In this document: in pieces, positions 36,344 through 47,590 of the stretch
Layout: every line of letters begins with the position of its first letter
Position numbering within the stretch: the first letter of the stretch is position 1
NCBI GenBank assembly: GCA_902806565.1
Contig: CADCXA010000062.1
Span: 1 to 64,000, forward strand
Direction: 5' to 3'
Source of the DNA: Hypoxylon rubiginosum
Taxonomy: Eukaryota > Ascomycota > Sordariomycetes > Xylariales > Hypoxylaceae
Length of the DNA stretch: 64,000 nucleotides
Position numbers and translations under genes: made by a program
Notes under the pieces: generated by a model
Told to the model about the DNA's origin: nothing
Database searches by the model: none
What the model saw: the letters and a program-made list of their open reading frames with translations, nothing else

Positions 36344-39300
36344 AGGTTCGCCATCTAATATTGAATATAGCAGTGGTAGTACATGGGGTTGATATGTCAT
36401 TATATTAGATTCGTATATTGTTTTTGGATTCCTATACTTCATCTTTTCTGGGGCTGTCAGGTAGACCCGTACACCCTTGGATGTAAAAATAAATCTTAGA
36501 ATATCACCTCCTTTTTGATGAGAAGTCGCGTCGTAGTGTCAGTGATATAACGTGCAACTCAATCTAGAACAGGCTGGGACCGACCTAATAAATGAGCTAA
36601 GTTATGACAGAAAGTCAAGTGTAGTCTACACCAATACGTTAACCAGTTCGGGATCGCATTCTAGAGCTGGCTCTGGGTTTAGCAATTGTAAATCCCTAAG
36701 CACACATGGAGGTTCCTATTTTTAAAAGAAAGTGTCCAATTTCTCCGGGAACTGCTCGTCACGATCGCATCCCACAGCCGGAGCCGGAGCCAGAGCTTCA
36801 CTGCAGCCAGATCGAATGGCATCAGCCGATCGTCGAATTAAATCAGGCTACACTAACCAGTTCCCAGTACATCTGGCGTCACGAAGACGAAAGGTGGAAA
36901 AACGTTGTTCGGACACTATTATAAGGCAGCGATGAAGGAATCCTATAACTTGGGGATCGAGATGTTATATGTATGTCAGTGCAAATAGTGCTGACGTGAT
37001 TGTTCATCAGTTGGAATCTCTGACGTATTGGGCGGATATTTCCCATTCGGACTCTACATCTTTACCAGGACCCTGGAGGCTCAACAAGCTTCGAAGGATT
37101 CTAGAAGCCGATTTGTTTCATATGGTCAGAATCAGTCTAGCATAGGAATTGCCCAGGCTCTAGTAGAAATCCTAAAAATGGTGAAATAGACGAGGCACGA
37201 TAGGTACCTCGGTGTGTGGAAGGCAAAAAATCCTTCCGCGGCGAGAAGACGTCAACTGGCAGAGAATTCCAGCCAGCATTCGACTCCATGCCGCGCGGCA
37301 ATCCTTTTTTCGTCTTTAAGAATCTGACCGCGCATCCGCGCCCGCGTCTGCGGCAGATGGCGCGCGGGTCGCCTTGTCGGTATTACCTAGAGAAATCCCT
37401 GGTTCCAAGAGATGGAATCTATTCGAGGCCGGTGCGGCATCGGCTTGTGCCTCACCGAGGCATGCCAGAAGTTGCGTCGACACGAGCACGAGGATCTATT
37501 ATCTATTACACATGCAACGAATTGTGCACATGCGTACCTGTGTCTCGGCCGAAGTCGGTTGCTCGATATTCCAAGCGTGTTCAACGCACCATATTGCCTC
37601 TTCATAAGTCCTCGCATCTTGACCATCGCATCTTGGAGTACCGGAGCGAGCTGTAAACCGGTTAAACTAAGAATAACAATGCAATGGTGGCCTTTTCCCT
37701 GCTGAAACCACGAGGTAGATTTACATTTTTAGAAATAGAACGAAAAACTAAGGGTAATGCTGTGTAACGATATGTACGGAGAAAAGATTGACTGCGATGC
37801 TCGTAAGCGGCTGACGTGATTATAGACCTCGGTGCTATGTATATACGGTATGACGTTGCGGCTACGGCGTCGACTTTGTATCTCCACATCTACCCCTCGT
37901 AGATCTTGCATGACCTTTTAACCACTCTGTAATGTATCTAGACGAATTGCGTGCGATATTACGACGTGGGCGGCGTGGGGTGCTGCAGAAGACGTTTATT
38001 GTTTCAGATCTCCGTCTTCGAAGGCTCGCGCAGCGGCTCGCAATGGGTTCCCGAATGTGGAACATCCCAATTTGCTCGTTGCCCAAGTTGTAACCAGCTA
38101 AGGTATGCGATACTACCTACTATAGACCTGTTCCTGAACAAGGACGTGCCAAGCGTGCGACGTCGGGAGGTTGTACATAGTAAGAAAAGCTTGTTTTTCG
38201 TGTAGAATGGGAACTAGGCCCAACGGTTCACAGGCAGACAGGGAGCCGGATGTGACCTACACTGACTCGATAGATTGCACATACTGTGCCTCAAGTTCAT
38301 AACTTGGGAATGTCTTGAATACATAACCTATTATATCGGTAGGGAGCGGCTAGTCTTCCGAATGCTTCGTCTGCTCCTTTTCGGGACTACCGTCTCCGGG
38401 ATTTACAGAGGCTCAGCAGCTGGCGCAATGACTTTTCTTAGTGAGTGGATGCAAATAATCTTCTTGCTTGAAGTTTCCCATCTCCGTTTCGATCGTAGAG
38501 TATATTATCTTAGAACTGTTTAAGGTGACGATATAATAGACGAATGAACCCGCTCAAGATCAACAGATGGCCACTGGGATATCGGGTGATCTACGTCTAT
38601 AAGCAAAACGAGGCTTCGGGCGACGGCTTTATAAATAGCACTAAGGCATGCCACTTCGTATATTTCAGACGAAGTAGAAATGTATACAGTGTGTGCCGAT
38701 AACGCTCTCCAAGATCGGGATCGGTTAGATAAATGGACTGCAGCCACGCGCCCAAGAGCGTCACCTCATTGGTGGTACGGGTGCCATCAATCTACGTGAC
38801 ATCGTGTGTTGGAAGGACAGGAAGGATTGGTTGCAGTTACAATGTCTTGTATTTTGGTCGTGATTGGTTATACCCGATAAAACGTGTGTGTGTAGTTCTA
38901 ATAAAGGCTAGCGACGCCTTGGTATTTTACTCAAAATTGGTGTAAATGAAAAGTAGGTATGTACTCTATTTGTTTTTGCACCTGCTAACGTTTAGGGCTA
39001 ATTGATGCTAATTGATGCCAAGTTGTCGAGATCTTGCATGCAGTGGTTATTTGCACCCCCACCACGGCACCTATTCTTTAGCTCCTACTACCCCTGCTAG
39101 GCGGGTTCTAAATAAGAATTAGCCAGTCCCCTTACATTGGGTCAAGGTCGCTGAATCCTAGTGGACCAAATGACAACGCCGACGGGGTTCTTTCCAATCC
39201 TTCACGCATCATAAAGGAATAAAGATATCAATAAACCCTGACAGAATCCTAAGAGGACAGACGAGGACAGACGAGGACAGACGAGCAGACGACGGGATCT

Positions 39301-40004
39301 ACGCCATTTTCTCAATTTTGCTGATTCCATCTTCAATACTGATATGACATACATAACAAAGAGACCCGGTCAAACCAGCCAAATGCCATGCGATCTTCAC
39401 ACATCACGTACTTTTCAGTAGTTACTATTATTCCCAATTTCCAGGGGCCGATGGCTCATCGAACTCATCGGTCCCGATAAACGAGCAAGGGGAAAATGCC
39501 CACGCTACTATAGACGAGATGCTGTCATGTCAACTGCGACAGGTACCGATGCCCCGTTGATTCAGCCGGCTCGGTGGCTGACTGCCGTGTCTGGGTTGTA
39601 CCTTGATGAACGACGGTAGACCATGTACAACAACATATGTCAAATCTGGCGTGTTCGATGTTGAATATCAATGATCTACAGAGCCATGAAGTCAGCATGG
39701 GAACTGGGATCATCTTCGAGGCAGGATTGTAGAAAGTACACAGCAATATCGTTGTGCCAGCTATTCCATCATCTGTAAATGAAGAATCGAGAAGCATATA
39801 AGGGAGTCGACTCGACCTCAATCTTGGCCTGTTTTTTTTTTCTGCATTATCAACACTTCAACAACAACAACCACTTGTACACTAACAACAGCTCCAGCTG
39901 GTCTGTCGAAGAATCCACGGCCACAGGACGATACAGAACACTCTATTCTCGGTCAATATTCCAATCACAGATTTTGAAACAAAAAACCCAAATATATATC
40001 CATT
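36344..40004. other. 3.7 kb gene-free stretch
   Basis: Many short frames exist on both strands (for example 37216-37656 and 38275-38523), but the longest start at non-ATG codons, overlap each other and resemble nothing. A 10-bp tandem repeat GAGGACAGAC (3 full copies) lies at 39253-39293. The final 230 bp are a promoter (see next entry). Otherwise I see nothing. Confidence 0.5.
39797..39802 (+). promoter_or_regulatory. TATA box of the His-rich secreted-protein gene
   Basis: TATAAG lies 208 bp before the ATG. It is followed by a pyrimidine run and then a CA-rich leader (CAACAACAACAACCACTTG), the layout of strongly expressed fungal genes for secreted proteins. The transcription start was not determined. 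Confidence 0.45.
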
Positions 40005-41278
40005 ATGCGTTCCTTTGTAGCTGTTCTAGCGGTGGCTGCCTCCCTCCAAAGCGGCTCGGCGGCTCCAGTTGCTGGCGAGCAGCATACCACACGAACCCTC
40101 ACACACAGCGGATTCCCAGCCCCGACTGGCGGCTTCCCGCACCCCACCGGTGGGTTTCCCCATCCCACCGGCGGTCCACGCCGTCCCGATGGCCACGGCC
40201 CGTGGGTGAGAGACCCGGACCACAAAGGCGGCCGTCCTCACCCGACAGGAACCGGTCACGCGCACCCTACGGGCGGCCACCACCCAGGACATCACTCTAC
40301 ACACTCGAGCGGTGTAGCAAAGCCCACCGGCGCGCCTCACAAGCGAGAAGAGAAGCACAGGCCGTGGGGTCACGGGACCGGCGGCGTTCCTCACCCCACT
40401 GGTGGTCCTCACCCCACTGGCCATCACCCCACACACTCGAGCGGCGTCGCTAAGCCTACCGGTGCTCCTCACAAGCGAGAGGAAAAGCATCAGCCATGGG
40501 GCCATGGAACCGGTGGTGTCCCTCACCCAACTGGCGGTCCTCATCCCACTGGTCACCACCCAGGACATCACCCCAAATCCTCGAGCGGCGCAGCCAAGCC
40601 CACCGGCGCTGCCCACGAGAGGCGAGGCGATGAGCACCACCACCACCCCGGCGGCGCACACCCGACCGGCGGCTTCGCTCACCCTAGCGGTGGCTTTGCC
40701 CACCCGACTGGCGGCAGGGGTCACGGTGATCACGGCAAGGGACAAGGAAAGACGGTCACGAGTACCACGACCAGCCAGGCGGCCCAGGCCACGGGCGGCG
40801 AGAAGCGCGCCGAGGACGGCCACGGACCCTTCACCTGGCCCAACGGCGGCTTCTCCGCCAGCGTCAGCGTCAGCCTCCCGACCCGGCCCGTGCCGACCGG
40901 CATCCTGCCGCACCCGACCGGCCACCCCGGCCACAAGGAGAAGCAGCAGCCCGAGGCGCGCGAGGCTGCCCAGGAGGAAGAGTCCGAGAACCTCGCCACG
41001 CGCGGAGGCGACACCACTCTTCAGCAGGTCATCGACATCGCGCGGAGGATCCGGGGCAAGAGCTCGACGGAGCCCCTCGAGAAGTACGTGCTGGACGTCC
41101 TGAAGGCGGAGAGAGTGGGCGGCGTCACGGTCGACGGGAAGCCTGCTAAGGAGGTCGCCGACGGGATTAAGAAGGGAGACATTAAACGTGAGTTTCTAAG
41201 ACACCCGATAACCTCTCCCTCCCCTTTTACTAGTGCTAGATGCTAACGAAGATTGGATATATAGTCCCGAGCCAGTAA
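40005..41278 (+). CDS. Secreted His/Pro/Gly-rich repeat protein with dibasic processing sites
   Basis: Exon 1 is 40005-41187 and exon 2 is 41265-41278 (77-bp intron, donor GTGAGT, branch TGCTAAC, acceptor ATATAG), giving 398 aa; the last few residues depend on this splice choice. The signal peptide MRSFVAVLAVAASLQSGSAA is clear. PHPTGG or HPTGG motifs recur throughout. A 44-residue unit (SSGVAKPTGAPHKREEKH, then PWGHGTGGVPHPTGG) occurs twice, with a diverged third copy ending AHERRGDEH. Lys-Arg occurs at 113-114, 157-158 and 267-268, each as a kexin-like site. The last 70 residues are different: acidic then helical (TLQQVIDIARRIRGK). It may be a wall or metal-binding protein, or a kexin-processed peptide precursor. 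No peptide-modifying enzyme gene is adjacent. Confidence 0.85.
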
Positions 41279-42839
41279 ATATGGACCTCATCTATATGTA
41301 CCTGGCTTGTGCAGTATCTGTATCTGTACCTGTACCTTTACGATAAGCTTGTTTTAACACCCAACCTTGTAACAATAACCCAGTGTAAAACTAGCTCTTG
41401 GGATATGGAAATATGGGGGCAAGGGGGGATCGGGCGCCGGCTAGGACGGGCTCGGAATTATGGACTTTTCCTTTGTACTTTTAGATTTGGTCAGCCTGGG
41501 GCAGGATTGTCAAGACTGATGGACTGGCTTGGACATTGGCCGTCATCACCCTGCTGGACCGTGTAGGAACACAAAAGAAGATGTACGCTTAGATTGGAAT
41601 CAGGCATCTAGCAAGGCAAAGAATTGACGAGTTCCCTTTTTCAATTCTAGATTTTTCCATCTTTACACGCGAGTGTGTCAGCATGGGCTTCAGCGTGATC
41701 TTTCTCGGCTTCTTCAAACTTCGGTCTTCGGATTTGCGTTGGTTGGCGAATTTGACAGAATTGACAGACAATCTAACCTAACCCAACCCGATGCTGCGGT
41801 GAGGTTTTCAATTTTGCCCTATTTGTGCTGCACGTGGCGGACGTCATATGATGTCAGTGGCACATGCTCGAATCTATGTACCTACGCTTTGCTACGTTGG
41901 CAACTGAAAATGAAAATTAATGGGGCCAAGATGACGAACCTTTAATTATTACCAAGTTTAATTGTTCAAGATGCTTTGACTTTCTTATCAGTTTGTATTC
42001 ATGGTTAGAATTCGACGTCTTAATGCTTTGTTAGTGTTTGTTCGGACTGATCCCGTCTCCCCCTTAGACTGAGCTTAGCATTCTTCTCCAGTGTTTTAGT
42101 AAAATTAACTACAACTGCTTGCTTCAAGTTTAAGAATCAAAGGCTATTAGACAGCACATTCCAATCAATTACAACCCATTTCCTAACCAAAACTACGAAA
42201 ACATCAATCGCGACAAATATCTTCATCCACGAGAGCGTCTGCCGTCAAATCGTAACTCAAACGACGTATGCTACGAATAGATCCCGTCATCTTTCTAGCT
42301 TCGTAACGCCGATCTAGGATCATCCATCATCGAATCCCTAGGTAACTTGGTACTGCGTGCGAATTAAGCTCGTATACTGTAGGTGCTTACTGTAGGGCTA
42401 GAACGGGTACCGCGAATTGGTGAGATTAATGCATTAGGCTGACAGACGAAACAGAAATTTTGAGCGATTTCGCCACACGAACCCAGTAAAAACCCAGTAA
42501 AGACCCAGTGCGGGCGCCAGTGTGGGCACCAGTGTGGGCACCAGTGTGGGGGTCGCCCAGCCAGCTAGCAATCAGTCAGTGCCCAGGGGTCCTGGGTCCT
42601 GGGTCCCCCTGGTCCCCTAAGGTCGCCTTCATCGGCGTTTTCGATAAACTCGGTGTGTGCGCGCGCAGCAACCTTAGGAGGGAAGATCTGTGACCTTTTT
42701 GCGACATTTTCTCACCGACATAACTAAACAACTTCACAATCGTTCATTCTTTTCTTTGTGTGAACGAATCGGATATTTCCTTTCGACCTTTTCATCTAGC
42801 TTTTTCTTTCTTTTCACTTCCCCCTTTCATCGAGATACC
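41279..42839. other. Intergenic with promoter repeats of the kinase gene
   Basis: A CTGTAT/CTGTAC 6-bp repeat lies at about 41,311-41,338. At 42,507-42,551 a 12-bp unit (CAGTGTGGGCAC) repeats about 3.5 times, preceded by CCCAGTAAA repeats and followed by GGGTCCTGGGTCC. No gene is seen. A CT-rich tract immediately precedes the kinase ATG. Confidence 0.6.
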
Positions 42840-44157
42840 ATGCGTGGCAGCGCCGTCTCTTCGGCAGCTTTGACCGCGCTCAAACAACCCCTATCGAAGC
42901 TTGGCCGTGCTCATCTATCCACTGCATCATCGCACAGCTCCGGACGTCACCTCGGAGCTAACATTCGCAAAGCCAGCACCGTCGTCCCTCACAGCGCCAG
43001 CCAGTTCGAGCCTGGTGTCATACTGAAGGGGTACTCTGGTCGCGAATACACCATCGAAAATGTTTTGCAGGACAGACAGGACCGTCAGGTCTATCTCGCC
43101 AGGTAAGCTGAGGCTCTTCTCCCCCCTCTGCTGATGTGTGGGGTTTCGGACTTAACACTCATCTCATCTCCCAGGGCAAACGAGAAGATGTTTGTTTTGA
43201 AGAGTCTATTTGAGAACGAGTACAATTATGCGCTCCCTCTGCAGCTCAGATTCAATCACTCGCCATATCTGAGAGCTCTTCGCGACACCGTCCCGGAAAT
43301 GAAAATGTTTGTCAACGAGTACATGACAGATCATCTCCTCAATTTCGCTTTCAAGGACCTGTCCCTTTCCGCGCAGAAGCGCGTACTACGAGACACCCTT
43401 CGAGGACTAGCTGCTTTGCACGACCAAAACATCGCGCATTTAGGTGAGTTTGTGACCGCCGGATTTAAGCTCGGATTTTCGGGTCTGACGTGGCCTTTAT
43501 TTTTTATTTTTTAGACATCAAAGCCAACAACATCATGATCGACTATCATGAGACTCCAGAAGGAATCGTAGTGGATCGGACCCAATTATCCGATCTGGAA
43601 GACTCAACTCACATCCCGCCCGGGCAGGCTCTTCGCGGTCTTCAAGTCGGCAACCAGTTTTGGCGCAGTCCGGAAGCCCACGTTCAGGGTGCGGTTGGAA
43701 AACCGTCGGACATTTTCTCATTAGCGCTAGTGGTGAGTTTTTATTATTATGTGCAATTTTGCTTTAAATTGCGCCGCTGCTGTTGTTACTAACGCTGAAA
43801 CAGTTTATATTCATGCGCTTAAAAATGGTCATCTTCCGCATTGACAGCGCACCCAACGTGGACCTCACCAACGCCATCCTGGAGCGGCAAATATCTACCT
43901 TTGCCGAGTGGAAGGATTTCGAATCCTTTATCGATTACCTGGGCAAGAGGCATCGTTACATCCCCGAGCTTCGCCGCATGGCCAACACGTTCGGCACGGA
44001 AAAGCCCCGACAGCCGTTCTCGCTCTGGAAGAGCGACGCCCTCGACCCGGAGTTCAAGGACCTGATCAAGAAGATGACGAATTTCGACCCTCGCAAGAGG
44101 GTCACGGCGCAGGAAGCCCTCGGCCACACTTGGTTTAGCGACGTCGAGGATGCGTAA
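42840..44157 (+). CDS. Atypical protein kinase with putative mitochondrial leader
   Basis: The protein is 367 aa from four exons: 42840-43102, 43175-43443, 43515-43732, 43804-44157, with introns of 71-72 bp and continuous frame. The first 45 residues are rich in Ser, Arg, Ala and Leu without acids, like a mitochondrial presequence. The kinase fold runs from about residue 60: FVLK (K97), catalytic loop HLDIKANN (D178, K180, N183), the DFG position read as DLE (D204), and an APE-like SPEAH. The C-lobe ends in FDPRKRVTAQEALGHTWF. There is no typical Gly-rich loop. The HRD Arg is Leu, but the catalytic Asp, Lys, Asn and metal Asp remain, so activity is possible. Similar fungal kinases are poorly characterised. 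Confidence 0.85.
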
Positions 44158-45451
44158 AAGGGAAAGAAAAAAACCCGGGGTGTGTTTTTGTTTTTCTAAA
44201 TCAGCGGGCATTTTTTTACGAATTGCGAATTACGGATTTCGGGCAACGGATTGGGTTCCTTTTTCGAGGCACGGACAACACAGGACAGGATCAGGAATCA
44301 GGATACATAGACTGAAAAAAAGGGGATCTGAAGGGATAGAGAAATAGACAACAACAGCAAGCAGTCACCTAGACTAATAATCATAATGGCACCACAACGA
44401 AATACCACAATCTGGGCTCATGGTTTGTACAGATATCACCTACGAATAACTTCCTAGTAGGTATTTCTCACTTGAAGTGACACCTTGATTTGTGTATTCC
44501 CCGTTTCTTCCCTATACTATTAGTATGCCCTTGTTGCGGCGCAGGTTCTATCTCACTGAAATGAACGTGTGCTCTACTAGAGCCTCTTCCTATAAGGATG
44601 CTTTGTACAAAGTCTTATGGGTTTAATTGTCTCTATATAACCTTGTGGAGCAAGCCCAGGATACGAAATTCTAGAATGAATGCGTCTATATCTGGTTATA
44701 TCTAGAGTTTATGGTCTCATCTATACCTACCTGTGTGGCAACCTCAAAAGAGTGAAATAACTTGAGAAGTTCTATATCCAATTTATCTGCCCCTTCTAAA
44801 CTAGTTATCTCAGTAATGAGCTGGATTTTCTTTTAGAATGTAAATGCTTTCCGGAACTTGGCTAATTTTGAACTCTTGCATTCATGTTGGATATAATGCA
44901 CAGCTTGAATCATCTTCGTATTTCTTGAACTATCGGATCTATACCTTACCTAGAGGTATGCAAATAGTCTTGCGCTATGTCAATAAGTTAAAATAGTGAT
45001 GCAACTTCAATGAGCAAGCGGCCAATCATAAACCTCGCTTGGGAAGATCAACGACTACCGACGGAAACGGGAGAGCAAGTATTTCGGTAGAGGCCGGACG
45101 AGACGAGATTACACACGGGATCACGAGAAGCCGCAGGCTCTTTATCTAGTCTTGGCACGTGTCTTACGAGGTAGAACAGTCGGTCGAAATTGCTTCTTAT
45201 ACTCTTGGCAGATAGGAGACCGGGCCGGCATACCTACCTACCTAACGTAGGTAGCTTCGAAAGCAACCGATTGGAGAAACCCACAACGATCCTACCTGGC
45301 CCGCTCCGGAAGGTGGATTGGCACACATCACATATACGAGAGTCCCGCGCCGTGTACGGCAGACGGGGCGATAGAGGATATATATAATGACGGTTTCCGT
45401 TCACACATTGCTAGCGAGACTTGTGCATGTTCGCTTGCCTGCACCTCCGCA
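44158..45451. other. Intergenic, no gene seen
   Basis: Moderately AT-rich sequence without a convincing frame. A CTACCTACCTAACGTAGGTAG motif lies near 45,233-45,255. The M64 gene promoter is at the right end. Confidence 0.5.
45379..45386 (+). promoter_or_regulatory. TATA box of the M64 peptidase gene
   Basis: TATATATA lies 66-73 bp upstream of the ATG at 45452. Spacing is consistent with a short 5' untranslated leader. Confidence 0.4.
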
Positions 45452-47420
45452 ATGAACACACTCAAGAGCCTCCTCGTCGGAGCCGCGACCGCTCGCGTCG
45501 CTCTCGGACAGTATTGCGAGCACCAGTGGGAGGGGAAGTTTGCGAACCACGACGTCGACGGCGTCCCGTATCTGCAGGCGAGGCAGAACGTTCCTGCGCC
45601 CCCTCTGGAGATCCAGCCCCTCATCGTTAGCGGGCCGACGAGCAACAGAGTCAATTTCCTTTTCCTCGGTGATGGATGTACGTAAACGCGATGTGATGCG
45701 ATAACGCTACCGCAGGGTCGGCTGGTTATTAAATTTCGCGCTGAAAAGGCTGACCTAATTGCTGGATACGGCCAGACACGGAGGACGAGAAGGACAAGTT
45801 CTTCGCCGACGCTTTGTACCTCGCGAATAACGTCACGGACGGTCAGACATTCGTTGACGTGGTCCCGTTGATGAACTTCTGGGCCGGATTTTCGCCCAGT
45901 GCCGAGGTACGCAATGCTACCCGCGATATGAAATTTCTCTTTTCTAACATCTTCGAAGAGTGGCGTCGGCACCTACGGGACACCCCGAGAGTGAGTATTG
46001 CCCCCAGGGTCTGCATGCCCACTTGAATACTTACGGTGTATGACAAAGCACCGTATACGGGCTCTACCGCGACGGTACCGAGCTGCGTGGCCTCTACTAT
46101 GACAAGCCCGAGGTGGCGCGAGCCGCGTGCCAATCGACGGATACATGTGACTATCCCATCCTCCTAGGTAACGACCCGTTCTACGGGGGACTGGGCGGCA
46201 CATTCACGTGAGCCAGATGTCAATACCCCCCTTTCCTTCACCCCCCTTACTGAGACACCTCCCAGCGTCACGACGGCCTCTCCCAACAGCGGCCCCGCGG
46301 TCCTCCGCCACGAGCTAGGCCACTCCATCATCGGCGTGGGCGAGGAGTACGACGGCGGCGAGGTCTACGAGGGCGCGAACGCGGCGCGGTCGCCGGCCAC
46401 GGCGCCCTGGAAGCAGTGGTACACGGACGCGTCCGCGGAGCCCAAGGTCGAGCGCTCCAACATGCCGATCCAGGCGTACCCGTGGACCCTCCTCAACGTC
46501 ACCTCGGCCTGGAGCCAGAGCTTCGCGTCGGCCGGCACGTACGCCACGCACCTGCTGCAGGTCAGCGTCAGCGGCATGACGGCGACGGCCGACCTGCGCG
46601 TCGACATCGACGGCCGGGACGTCGGCTGGCGGATCAACCCCGCCGTCGGCGTCGACCGGTTCATCTACAATATTAAGATTGATGAGCCCTTGGCCCCTGG
46701 TGAGCATGTGATCACGGTCACCCTGCTGAACGAGGAGCTCGAGGGCACCGCGCAGCTCTGCAACCTCGAGGTGCTGGAGTACGGCGACGAGGAGGAGTGA
46801 GTTGTTGTTGTCTGCCCGTCTCGCTCGAAGTCGTTGAGGTTGTTAGCTCACACTTGCGTTCGTGTCTAGGTTTAATTTCGACCCGACATATCACGGATTA
46901 TACCCTACGTAAGTGTCTTCAGCTTCGCCGAGCTCGTCTTGCCCAATTTCCTCCTACTTTTTGCTTACACGTCGCGACTTACCTCCCCCTCTTTAGGTTC
47001 TCCTCGTCCAACAGAACCACATACCGGCCGACGAACGACCTATGCCTGATGCGCAGCACGTACACGGGCAACTTCTGCTCGGCGTGCATCGAGGGCCTGT
47101 GGCTGTCCCTGCTCGAGCCGCTCTCGTTCGTCGACAACGTCACGCAAACTACCGGGCCGGACGGCGCGACCAACGTGACCCTGGAGCTCCTGCCCCTGGC
47201 GCAGTTCCGCCTGGTCCCGTACCCGCGCGCCGAGGGCTACGAGATCTTGTGGTACGGCGCGGACGACGGGGTGGTGCTCGCGGAGTGGACTAACAGCACG
47301 AGCGCGCTCATCGCGGCCGGGACCGAGGAGTTCGGCGTCGAGGTCAGGTTCTGGACCGAGCAGGTTAGGGTCGACGAGGAGAGCGTGCTGGTGCAGAAGG
47401 GGAGGTATACGGTGGCGTAA
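45452..47420 (+). CDS. Secreted peptidase M64 (IgA peptidase-like) metalloprotease
   Basis: The protein is 513 aa from seven exons: 45452-45677, 45776-45906, 45959-45990, 46049-46207, 46266-46796, 46870-46908, 46997-47420. All introns are GT-AG and the frame closes. The 32-bp and 39-bp exons were placed by frame and family resemblance (SGVGTYGTPR, FNFDPTYHGLYPT). The signal peptide is MNTLKSLLVGAATARVALG. The zinc site is HELGH at 198-202, followed by GVGEEYDGG; the upstream block NFLFLGDGYT and the block YPILLGNDPFYGGLGG are family hallmarks. Cys pairs (CLMR, NFCSAC) lie in the C-terminal part. Family members are named for bacterial IgA cleavage, but fungal substrates are unknown; a general extracellular protease is the likely role. 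Confidence 0.92.
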
Positions 47421-47590
47421 ATGTGCGGATAGGTATGGGATATTCAAGTTAACGAAGCCAAATTGATAGGTACATAGGCCCGTCTTGTAGAGATGGTATC
47501 ATATGTTAAGAGTGCAATGAACAAGATTTTAGCGATGGGTAAGGCTAAGCTATACTTACGCATGGAATTGCCCTTAATTAATTTTCACAC

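Noticed and set aside
37216..37656. 146-codon + strand frame
   Set aside because: Begins at GTG, not ATG, with overlapping frames on both strands and no recognised family or splice partner.
40026..40934. Long minus-strand frame opposite the His-rich gene
   Set aside because: Antisense shadow of a GC-rich repetitive exon; Val/Arg/Gly-rich with no features of its own.
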